Positions 44,020-52,425 of a DNA stretch of 64,000 nt are shown here, piece by piece. The first letter of the stretch is position 1. Every line of letters begins with the position of its first letter. A program made the translations under genes and the position numbers. This DNA comes from 62-47 sp051954235 (lineage in GTDB: Bacteria > Pseudomonadota > Alphaproteobacteria > Rhizobiales > Xanthobacteraceae): the NCBI GenBank assembly GCA_051954235.1, contig JBQCHY010000080.1, positions 1-64,000 of the forward strand, read 5' to 3'. The notes under the pieces are model-generated. The model saw only the letters and a list, made by a program, of their open reading frames with translations. It did no database searches and was not told the origin of the DNA.

Positions 44020-44379
44020 ATGTCTGTCCCGATCAACCGCCGCGTCGTGACGCGGATGCTCGCCGTCGCTGCCGCGACTGTCGTTGCCAGCCCCGTGATC
44101 GCCGCCGAACAGCCGCAAAGGCTGTTCAGCATCGTCACCGTGAAGGATCAGATCGTGGTCGGTCTCACGCGTGACGACGGCGCCATGGCGGCGGACGTCG
44201 GCGAGATCGGCAAGGCGCTGCGTAGCCGCGGATCGATGAGCTTCTGGCGTTACGCGGTGCGCAAGGGCAAGGACGGCGAACTCGAACAGGCCCCGCTGGC
44301 GAAGATCAGCGTCTTGGCCAACGACAGCCTGCGGATCGAGCCTTACGCGACGCCGCTGCGGGTCATCGCGGCCGAGTAG
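44020..44379 (+). CDS. Hypothetical exported protein
   Basis: A 119-residue protein with an N-terminal signal (residues 1-29) including RRVVTRML before the hydrophobic stretch, a possible Tat-like start. The mature part begins near AAEQPQRLFSIV and is soluble, with no recognised domain. The ATG at 44020 is chosen because AAAGG ends 6 nt upstream; 44014 also gives an ATG but overlaps that site. It is followed by a hairpin at 44419-44450 and then the ArsC-like gene. Confidence 0.68.
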   Translation: MSVPINRRVVTRMLAVAAATVVASPVIAAEQPQRLFSIVTVKDQIVVGLTRDDGAMAADVGEIGKALRSRGSMSFWRYAVRKGKDGELEQAPLAKISVLANDSLRIEPYATPLRVIAAE

Positions 44380-44418
44380 GCGCTCGCGTCGCTCGATGGT
44401 GTGACTTTATTCCTTGAT

Positions 44419-44450
44419 GCGGCGGCCGATCATTCCGGTCCGGCCGCCGC
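44419..44450. other. GC-rich stem-loop between two genes
   Basis: GCGGCGGCCG (44419-44428) pairs with CGGCCGCCGC (44441-44450), giving a 10-bp stem with a 12-nt loop. It lies 39 nt after the stop codon of the exported protein gene. No T-tract follows, so it may be a factor-dependent terminator or an mRNA 3' hairpin. Confidence 0.45.
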
Positions 44451-44554
44451 GTCACGATTCGCCTCGATGTCCGTGATTGTGCACAACCGGTTTGCAGTTG
44501 TCGGCTCACCAGATACAAGAAGCGCCCCGACGGCTCATTCATGGGTGAATGCGC

Positions 44555-44911
44555 ATGAGCGTGACGATCTACGGCATCAAGAACTGCGACACGATGAAGA
44601 AGGCACGCGCGTGGCTCGACGCGCATGGCGTTGCTTATCACTTCCACGACTACAAGCAGGACGGCATCGACAAGGCGCGCCTTGTGGGATGGGTCGGCAA
44701 GGTCGGCTGGGAGACCTTGCTCAATCGCGCCGGCACCACGTTTCGCAAGCTTCCCGAAGCCGACAAGGCCAATCTCGACGAACGCCGCGCCATCGCGTTG
44801 ATGCTGGCGCAGCCGTCGATGATCAAGCGCCCGGTTCTGGAGAAAGGCGCCAAGTTGCTGGTCGGTTTCAAGCCGGACAATTACCTCAGTGAGATCGCGC
44901 CGAAGCGGTGA
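44555..44911 (+). CDS. ArsC family reductase (YffB/Spx-like)
   Basis: A 118-residue thioredoxin-fold protein of the ArsC/Spx family. IYGIKNCDTMKKARAWLDAHG contains the single N-terminal Cys with Asp-Thr where a second Cys would be in arsenate reductases that use a CxxC pair, so it may use glutathione or another partner. FHDYKQDGID and IKRPVLEKGAKLLVGFKP complete the family pattern. The reaction is not predictable. The start at 44555 follows the family; 44549 is two residues longer. Confidence 0.86.
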   Translation: MSVTIYGIKNCDTMKKARAWLDAHGVAYHFHDYKQDGIDKARLVGWVGKVGWETLLNRAGTTFRKLPEADKANLDERRAIALMLAQPSMIKRPVLEKGAKLLVGFKPDNYLSEIAPKR

Positions 44912-45119
44912 GGCCGCGCGGCTGCCAATCGTCTCGGGCAGCACGAAGGGCGGCGCCGATCCGTCGCACTAGACGCCAAGCCCGGCTCCGACTAAGGGCT
45001 AATATCGATCGTGATGGATCGGGCGCGCTTTGTGCCTTGCACTGGTGCCGGCAAAAGCGGCATATTCCGATCCAATAGGCCTGTCGGTGATAGTTCCCTG
45101 AACATTGTCGGGAAGGCTG

Positions 45120-45148
45120 TTGACACAATTCGGTCACGCGTGGGACAC
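45120..45148 (+). promoter_or_regulatory. Candidate promoter upstream of the Liv-type operon
   Basis: A perfect -35-like TTGACA lies at 45120-45125. At a 17-nt spacing the -10 position reads GGACAC, which is a poor match. It is 51 nt upstream of the livG-like start. The rest of the 265-bp gap before the operon holds no gene or clear repeat. Treat it as a weak candidate. Confidence 0.3.
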
Positions 45149-45176
45149 AGCGCGCGAAGGCTGAGGGGGAAATTAA

Positions 45177-45924
45177 TTGGCCGATGAGTTCATTCTCGAA
45201 ACCCAGGGACTGACCAAAGAGTTCGCCGGGTTTCTAGCGGTTCGCGACGTCAATCTGAAGATACGTCGCGGCAGCATTCATGCGTTGATCGGGCCTAACG
45301 GGGCCGGCAAAACGACGTGCTTCAATCTGCTGACCAAGTTCTTGCAGCCGACCGCCGGGCGGATCGTCTACAAGGGCAGGGACATCACGTCGATGGCGCC
45401 CGCCGATGTGGCGCGGCTCGGCCTTGTGCGGTCGTTCCAGATTTCGGCGGTGTTTCCGCACCTGACCGCGCTGGAGAACGTCCGCGTGGCGCTGCAACGC
45501 CAGCACGGCGCATCGTTCGATTTCTGGCGCTCCAAGTCGGTGCTCGACCGTTTCAACCCGCGGGCGAAGGAATTGCTTGAGGACGTGGGCCTGAGCGAGT
45601 TCGCCAATACCCAGGCGGTCGAAATGCCTTACGGCCGCAAGCGGGCGCTGGAGATCGCGACCACGCTCGCGCTCGATCCCGAAATGATGCTGCTGGACGA
45701 GCCGATGGCCGGCATGGGCCACGAGGACATCGACAAGATCGCGGCGCTGATCAAGCGCATCTCGGCCAAGTACACCATCCTGATGGTCGAACATAATCTG
45801 AACGTGGTGGCGAACCTGTCGGACGTCATCACGGTGCTGACGCGCGGCAAGGTCCTGGCGGAAGGCGTCTATGCCGACCTGACCAAGGACGAGCGCGTCA
45901 AGGAAGCGTATCTGGGGGCGGGTC

Positions 45925-45932
<8 letters not shown>
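45177..45932 (+). CDS. livG: Branched-chain amino acid type ABC transporter ATP-binding protein (LivG-like)
   Basis: A 251-residue ATPase. Walker A is GPNGAGKTTC (about residues 41-50), the signature region lies before DPEMMLLDEPMAGMG (Walker B), and VEHNLNVV carries the H-loop. It energises import of branched-chain amino acids or related compounds. The start is TTG at 45177, supported by GAGGGGG about 8 nt upstream and by the family sequence beginning ADEFILETQGLTKEF. Its stop overlaps the next gene by 8 nt. The five-gene order (ATPase, ATPase, binding protein, permease, permease) differs from E. coli. The substrate could be something other than an amino acid. Confidence 0.9.
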
Positions 45933-46677
<745 letters not shown>

Positions 46678-46704
46678 GACAACGAAGAAAAACCGGGAGG
46701 AGAT

Positions 46705-47925
46705 ATGAACAAGAAACTATCAGCATTGATGCTGGGAACGGCGCTTGCGTTGGCGACCGGCACCGGCGCGTTCGCGGGCGACAAGGTCGTCAAGATCGGC
46801 GTGCTCAACGACATGTCGGGTCTCTACGCCGACCTGGCGGGACCGGGATCGGTGATCGCCGCCCAGATGGCGGTCGAGGATTCCGGCCTGACCAAGAAGG
46901 GCTGGAAGATCGACGTGATCTCCGCCGACCACCAGAACAAGCCGGACATCGGCGTCAACATCGCGCGGCAGTGGATCGACGTCGACAAGGTCGACGTTCT
47001 CGCCGACGTGCCGACCTCGTCGGTCGCGCTCGCCGTATCGAATCTCGCGAAGGAAAAGAATTCCCTTCTGCTCGATTCCGGCGCCGGCACCTCGGACCTG
47101 ACCAACAAGGCCTGTTCGCCCAACACCATCCATTGGACCTACGACACCTACACGCTGGCCCACGGCACCGGTACCGCGCTGACCAAGTCCGGCGGCAACA
47201 CCTGGTTCTTCCTGACCGCGGACTATGCGTTCGGCGCGGCGCTCGAGCGTGACACCACCGCTGCGGTCGATGCCGCGGGCGGCAAGGTCGTCGGCGCGGT
47301 CAAGCATCCGCTCAACACGGCCGACTTCTCCTCGTTCCTGCTTCAGGCACAGGCGTCCAAGGCCAAGGTCATCGGCCTGGCGAATGCCGGCGGCGACACC
47401 GTCAATGCGATCAAGCAAGCGGCGGAATTCGGCATCACCAGCGGCGGCCAGAAACTCGCCAGCCTGCTGATGTTCATTTCGGACGTTCACGCGCTCGGAC
47501 TGAAGACGGCCAAGGGCCTCAATCTGACCGAGACGTTCTACTGGGATCTCAACGACGGCACCCGCGCGTTCTCCAAGCGCTTCCAGGACCGCATGAAGAA
47601 CCATGCGATGCCGACGATGGTGCAGGCCGGCGTCTATTCGTCGCTGCTGCATTACTTCAAGGCGCTGGACTCGCTCGGCGAGAATCCGCACGACGGTGCG
47701 GCGGTGGTTGCCAAGATGAAGACCATGCCGACCGACGATCCGGTGTTCGGCAAGGGGACGATCGAGCCGAACGGCCGCGTGCTGCACCCGGCCTATCTGT
47801 TCGAAGTGAAGTCGCCGGCGGAATCCAAGGGGCCGTGGGACTACTACAAGCTGGTCGCGACCATTCCGGCCAACGAAGCGTTCACGCCGCTCGACAAGAG
47901 CACGTGCCCGCTGTTGAAGAAGTAA
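46705..47925 (+). CDS. Liv-type ABC transporter substrate-binding protein
   Basis: A 406-residue periplasmic protein with a signal peptide (residues 1-24, cleavage after GAFA). The mature N-terminus has KIGVLNDMSGLYADLAGPGS, a Leu/Ile/Val-type binding-protein pattern. It captures the substrate for the adjacent LivH/LivM permeases. A GGGAGG Shine-Dalgarno is present. A hairpin with a T-rich tail lies just after the stop codon, which may lower expression of the permeases. A close paralogue is encoded at 62773-63999. The true ligand is not visible and could be an amide, urea-like or aromatic compound. Confidence 0.93.
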   Translation: MNKKLSALMLGTALALATGTGAFAGDKVVKIGVLNDMSGLYADLAGPGSVIAAQMAVEDSGLTKKGWKIDVISADHQNKPDIGVNIARQWIDVDKVDVLADVPTSSVALAVSNLAKEKNSLLLDSGAGTSDLTNKACSPNTIHWTYDTYTLAHGTGTALTKSGGNTWFFLTADYAFGAALERDTTAAVDAAGGKVVGAVKHPLNTADFSSFLLQAQASKAKVIGLANAGGDTVNAIKQAAEFGITSGGQKLASLLMFISDVHALGLKTAKGLNLTETFYWDLNDGTRAFSKRFQDRMKNHAMPTMVQAGVYSSLLHYFKALDSLGENPHDGAAVVAKMKTMPTDDPVFGKGTIEPNGRVLHPAYLFEVKSPAESKGPWDYYKLVATIPANEAFTPLDKSTCPLLKK

Positions 47926-47933
47926 GTTAGCGA

Positions 47934-47970
47934 CGCCCGGCAGCGTCGCTGCCGGGCGGATTTATTCTTG
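47934..47970 (+). terminator. Hairpin with T-rich tail between binding protein and permease genes
   Basis: CGCCCGGCAG (47934-47943) pairs with CTGCCGGGCG (47949-47958) around a 5-nt loop, giving a strong 10-bp stem. It is followed by GATTTATTCTTG. The tail is only moderately T-rich, so it is probably a partial terminator or mRNA-stabilising hairpin that lets the binding protein be made in excess over the permeases. Confidence 0.6.
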
Positions 47971-47989
47971 AGATGTCGGCGGGAAGATT

Positions 47990-48853
47990 ATGCAGGCTCT
48001 ATACGCCCAACTTCTGGTTGGATTGATCAACGGCTCGTTCTACGCGCTGTTGAGTCTCGGTCTGGCCGTGATTTTCGGAATGCTCAACATTATCAATTTC
48101 GCGCACGGCGCGCTGTATATGATGGGGGCCTTCTGTGCGTACTTTCTGCTCAACGGCCTCGGCCTGAACTACTGGTACGCACTGGTCATCGCGCCGATCG
48201 CGGTCGGCATCTTCGGCATGATCCTGGAGCGCACCCTGCTGAAGTGGCTGGCGGGGCTCGATCACCTCTATGGCCTGTTGCTGACCTTCGGCATCGCGCT
48301 GATCATTCAGGGCGTGTTCCAGAACTACTTCGGCTCGTCGGGCTTGCCCTACGCTATCCCGTCGCAGCTTCAGGGAGGCATGAATCTCGGCTTCATGTTC
48401 CTGCCGATCTATCGTGGCTGGGTGGTCGTGTTCTCCCTCGTGGTGTGTATCGCCACCTGGTATCTGATCGAGCGCACCCGGCTCGGCGCTTATCTGCGCG
48501 CAGCGACTGAGAATCCAAGTCTGGTGCGCGCATTCGGCATCAACGTGCCGCGTATGATCACCTTGACCTACGGCCTCGGCATCGGCCTCGCGGCGCTCGC
48601 CGGCGTGCTGTCGGCGCCGATCAATCAGGTGCGGCCGCTGATGGGCGCCGATCTGATCATCGTGGTGTTCGCGGTGGTAGTGATCGGCGGCATGGGATCG
48701 ATCATGGGATCGGTCATCACCGGCTTCGCGCTCGGTGTGGTCGAAGGTTTGACCAAGTATTTCTACCCCGAGGCTTCCAACACCGTGGTCTTCGTTCTGA
48801 TGGTGCTGGTGCTGCTGGTGAAGCCGACGGGATTGACAGGACGGGCGACTTAA
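47990..48853 (+). CDS. livH: Branched-chain amino acid type ABC transporter permease (LivH-like)
   Basis: A 287-residue inner-membrane protein with about eight hydrophobic segments. It starts LVGLINGSFYALLSLGLAVI, typical of LivH, and carries the EAA-like loop region after ATENPSLVRAFGINVPRM. Together with the LivM-like protein it forms the transmembrane channel. It lies downstream of the binding-protein hairpin and 1 nt before the livM-like start, so translational coupling is likely. Confidence 0.92.
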   Translation: MQALYAQLLVGLINGSFYALLSLGLAVIFGMLNIINFAHGALYMMGAFCAYFLLNGLGLNYWYALVIAPIAVGIFGMILERTLLKWLAGLDHLYGLLLTFGIALIIQGVFQNYFGSSGLPYAIPSQLQGGMNLGFMFLPIYRGWVVVFSLVVCIATWYLIERTRLGAYLRAATENPSLVRAFGINVPRMITLTYGLGIGLAALAGVLSAPINQVRPLMGADLIIVVFAVVVIGGMGSIMGSVITGFALGVVEGLTKYFYPEASNTVVFVLMVLVLLVKPTGLTGRAT

Positions 48854-48854
48854 C

Positions 48855-49823
48855 ATGTCAGTGATCACCGAGAACTCCACACCGGCCTCCGGACGCGGAA
48901 TTCGCGACGAAATGGTGGCGTTCGTCATCATGGCGGCGCTGCTGGCGGCGGTGCCGTTCAGCGGCATCTATCCGTTCTTCGTCATGCAGGCGCTGTGCTT
49001 TGCGCTGTTCACCTGCGCCTTCAACCTGCTGATCGGCTACGGCGGCCTGTTGTCATTCGGCCATGCCATGTTCCTCGGCACTGCCGGTTATTTCACCGCT
49101 CACGCGCTCAAGGTGTGGGGCGTGTCGCCGGAGATCGGCATCGTCGTCGGCACCGCCGGTGCCTGCGCGCTGTCGGTGGTCACCGGCTGGATTTCGATCC
49201 GTCGCCAGGGCATCTACTTCGCGATGATCACGCTGGCGCTGTCGCAGCTCGTGTTCTTCGTCTACTTGCAGACGCCGTTTACCCACGGCGAAGACGGCAT
49301 CCAGGGCATCCCGCAAGGCATGCTGTTCGGGTTGTTCGACCTCTCCAAGCCGACGATCCTGTACTACGTTATTCTGGTCGCGTTCCTAGCGGCCTTCCTG
49401 CTGATCTTCCGCGCCATCAATTCGCCGTTCGGCGAAGTGCTGAAGGCGATTCGTGAGAACGAGCCGCGCGCGATCTCACTCGGCTACAAGACAGATCATT
49501 ATAAGTTGATGGCCTTCATCCTTTCGGGAACGCTGTCGGGCTTCGCCGGTTCGCTGAAGGTGTTCGTGGCGCAGAACGCCTCGCTCACCGACGTGCACTG
49601 GACGATGTCGGGCGAAATCGTGCTGATGGCCCTGATCGGCGGTCTCGGCACCGTGTTCGGCCCGGTGGTCGGCGCGTTCATCATCGTCGCCATGCAGCAG
49701 TATCTCGCCGGCTTCGGCCAGTGGGTGACGGTGATCCAGGGCGTGATCTTCGTGGTCTGCGTGCTGACCTTCCGCCGCGGCATCGTCGGCGAGATTGCTC
49801 ACCTTTTCAAGCGCTCGCTGTAA
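48855..49823 (+). CDS. livM: Branched-chain amino acid type ABC transporter permease (LivM-like)
   Basis: A 322-residue membrane protein, about eight to ten hydrophobic segments. The family stretch GYGGLLSFGHAMFLGTAGYF is near residue 62, and RENEPRAISLGYKTDHYKLM is the cytoplasmic loop that contacts the ATPases. It pairs with the LivH-like protein. It is the last gene of the transporter operon. A 7-bp GC-rich stem (GGCGACG/CGTCGCC, 49847-49864) lies just after the stop codon without a good T-tract. Confidence 0.92.
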   Translation: MSVITENSTPASGRGIRDEMVAFVIMAALLAAVPFSGIYPFFVMQALCFALFTCAFNLLIGYGGLLSFGHAMFLGTAGYFTAHALKVWGVSPEIGIVVGTAGACALSVVTGWISIRRQGIYFAMITLALSQLVFFVYLQTPFTHGEDGIQGIPQGMLFGLFDLSKPTILYYVILVAFLAAFLLIFRAINSPFGEVLKAIRENEPRAISLGYKTDHYKLMAFILSGTLSGFAGSLKVFVAQNASLTDVHWTMSGEIVLMALIGGLGTVFGPVVGAFIIVAMQQYLAGFGQWVTVIQGVIFVVCVLTFRRGIVGEIAHLFKRSL

Positions 49824-50205
49824 TCGCGGGCGTTTGAGGGCAGGCGGGCGACGATCGCGTCGCCGCGGTTCTGCGTCATTCGCACCAATTTTATCGATTA
49901 CGCGGTATTTGCGCATTCCCGTCCGTTGCCACGGGCAGGAATGCGTTTCCGTGCATAGCGTGCATATGTTGTGATCGATGGGCTCGACTGCCGCCGGAGC
50001 GATTGCGCGCGGTCCGAAGAAGTGTTTTATGACAACGCAATGACGCGCCGTCGCCTGTCGATGGCCTGTCGCATCGGGGGGCGAGGCAGTCCTGTCTCGG
50101 CATTTCGCCCGAACGGCGGCGCGGTCTTGAGGCGGGGCACGCCGGTCGCATGACGGTGTTGGCGCGTCAATCGGGTACCGCCAACCGAATGGCCGGGGAA
50201 CAACA
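49824..50205. other. Intergenic region before the phosphate-uptake pair
   Basis: A gap of about 380 bp between the Liv-type operon and the DUF47-PiT genes. It contains a stem at 49847-49864 after livM and a direct repeat resembling a Pho box at 50055-50072, listed separately. I see no supported ORF. It probably holds the promoter of the phosphate genes. Confidence 0.5.
50055..50072 (+). promoter_or_regulatory. Candidate Pho box (PhoB binding site)
   Basis: CTGTCGATGGCCTGTCGC holds two CTGTC-starting heptamers with exactly 11-nt spacing, matching the layout CTGTCAT-N4-CTGTCAT of PhoB sites at five of seven positions in each half. It lies about 150 nt upstream of the DUF47-PiT genes. In Sinorhizobium meliloti the homologous pair orfA-pit is repressed by PhoB under phosphate limitation, which fits this position. 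Confidence 0.4.
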
Positions 50206-50850
50206 ATGCTACGCTGGTTCAGAGCTCTGCTGCCCAGGGAAGAGAAGTTCTTTGCTCTGTTCGCCCGCCATGCGCAGGTCGCGGTGCAGGGCGCGCAGGC
50301 GTTGCAAGGCATGCTCGAGGGCGGCGAGGAAACGCCGGTCTATTGCCAGCGCGTCAACCAGTTCGAGAGCGACGCCGACGGCATCACCCGCGAGGTGCTG
50401 ACCGCGGTGCGCCGTACCTTCATCACCCCGTTCGATCGCGTCGACATCAAGAACCTGATCACGGCGATGGACGATGCTGTCGACCAGATGCAGCAGACCG
50501 CCAAGGCCGTGGTGCTGTTCGAGGTGCGTCAGTTCGAGCCGCCGATGCGCGAGATCGGTACGCTGATCGCCGAATGCGCCAACCTGGTCGGCCGCGCAGT
50601 GCCGTTGCTGCAATCGATCGGTGACAACGTCCTCATGCTGACCGCGATCACCGAAGAACTCGGTAAGCTGGAGGGCCGCGTCGACGATCTTCACGACATC
50701 GGCCTCAAGGAATTGTTCCTCAAGCACCGCAACGCCAATACGATGGACTTCATCGTCGGCGCCGAGATCTACGATCATCTTGAGAAAGTGGCCGACCGTT
50801 TCGACGACGTCGCCAACGAGATCAACAGCATCGTCATCGAACAGGTCTAA
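50206..50850 (+). CDS. DUF47 family protein (PhoU-like, PiT-associated)
   Basis: A 214-residue helical cytoplasmic protein of the DUF47/PhoU-like family. Typical stretches are YCQRVNQFESDADGITREVL and PFDRVDIKNLITAMDDAVDQ. It probably tunes the PiT transporter encoded next, as in the S. meliloti orfA-pit pair. A 78-bp gap with a palindromic repeat separates it from pit; both are on the same strand. Confidence 0.9.
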   Translation: MLRWFRALLPREEKFFALFARHAQVAVQGAQALQGMLEGGEETPVYCQRVNQFESDADGITREVLTAVRRTFITPFDRVDIKNLITAMDDAVDQMQQTAKAVVLFEVRQFEPPMREIGTLIAECANLVGRAVPLLQSIGDNVLMLTAITEELGKLEGRVDDLHDIGLKELFLKHRNANTMDFIVGAEIYDHLEKVADRFDDVANEINSIVIEQV

Positions 50851-50899
50851 GCGCATGATCCCGAAAAGTGGAAGCCGGTTTTCGGAAAAGATCATGCGC
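50851..50899. repeat. Palindromic repeat between DUF47 and PiT genes (family D)
   Basis: A near-perfect palindrome of 49 bp beginning GCGCATGATCCCGAAAAGTG and ending GGAAAAGATCATGCGC around AAGCCGGTTTTC. It starts directly after the DUF47 stop codon. A related copy is at 25679-25723. As an RNA it would form a strong hairpin in the operon spacer and might influence PiT expression. Confidence 0.75.
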
Positions 50900-50928
50900 T
50901 TCCAAGAACGCTAGGCGAGGGCCGCCGG

Positions 50929-51936
<1,008 letters not shown>

Positions 51937-51940
51937 CCGA

Positions 51941-52255
51941 TCAAGTCACCAGCTTCAACCCGACAATGCCGGCGACGATCAGGCCGATCGAGGCCAGCCG
52001 TGCAGCGGTGGCCGGATCGCCGAACAGCACGATGCCGAGAATGGCGGTGCCGACCGCGCCGATTCCGGTCCACACCGCATAGGCGGTGCCGACTGGAAGG
52101 GTTTTGAGCGCGAGGCCGAGCAGCACCACGCTGAGCGTCATCGCCGTGAGCGTCAGCACCGACGGCACGAGGCGGGTGAAACCTTCGGTGTACTTGAGAC
52201 CGATCGCCCAGCCGATCTCCATCAAGCCGGCAATGAACAGGATGTACCAGGCCAT
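51941..52255 (-). CDS. sugE: SMR family exporter, SugE/Gdx type (guanidinium exporter)
   Basis: A 104-residue protein with four predicted transmembrane helices. The first has MAWYILFIAGLMEIGWAIGL, in which the conserved glutamate (Glu13) couples export to protons; GWAIGLKYTEGF is the typical SugE/Gdx pattern. The Gdx subtype exports guanidinium, a role supported here by a guanidine-II riboswitch in its leader. An AGGAGG Shine-Dalgarno lies 5 nt before the ATG and can be masked by an alternative helix. The gene converges on pit with a 4-nt gap. Confidence 0.93.
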   Translation of the reverse strand: MAWYILFIAGLMEIGWAIGLKYTEGFTRLVPSVLTLTAMTLSVVLLGLALKTLPVGTAYAVWTGIGAVGTAILGIVLFGDPATAARLASIGLIVAGIVGLKLVT

Positions 52256-52257
52256 GA

Positions 52258-52326
52258 GGCCCTCCTAACGTGTTAGGCAGGGCCGTCCCCGCGATGACCG
52301 AATGATGCCGGAGGGTCGTCCCTCCG
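52258..52326 (-). promoter_or_regulatory. Guanidine-II (mini-ykkC) riboswitch leader of the SMR exporter gene
   Basis: Read on the minus strand, hairpin 1 (52326-52309) is CGGAGGG-ACGA-CCCTCCG, and hairpin 2 (52292-52277) is GCGGGG-ACGG-CCCTGC. They are separated by 16 nt. Paired stem-loops with ACGR loops are the defining feature of the guanidine-II class. Downstream, GGCCCT (52284-52279) plus CCTAAC (52277-52272) can pair with GTTAGG and AGGGCC (52269-52258), burying the Shine-Dalgarno AGGAGG. Guanidine binding should favour hairpin 2 and expose the ribosome-binding site, so this is predicted to be an ON switch. The downstream gene fits the class perfectly. Confidence 0.9.
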
Positions 52327-52425
52327 CCGGGCTGATATGGGGTGGCCGGAACCGGCTGGCAACCCGCGTGCGCTGGCGCGGAAACTCCTTGATCCCGCCG
52401 CCATTCTTTGTCACACGCTCCGGCC

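Noticed and set aside
46720..47787. A long minus-strand frame opposite the Liv binding protein gene
   Set aside because: It mirrors the codon pattern of the real gene on the other strand and has no recognisable domain.
49847..49864. Intrinsic terminator after livM
   Set aside because: The 7-bp stem is fair, but no run of T follows, so I list it only as a stem.
52256..52326. Guanidine-I (ykkC) or guanidine-III riboswitch in place of guanidine-II
   Set aside because: The region has two short hairpins with ACGR loops, not the long multi-stem ykkC fold or a type III pseudoknot; only class II fits.
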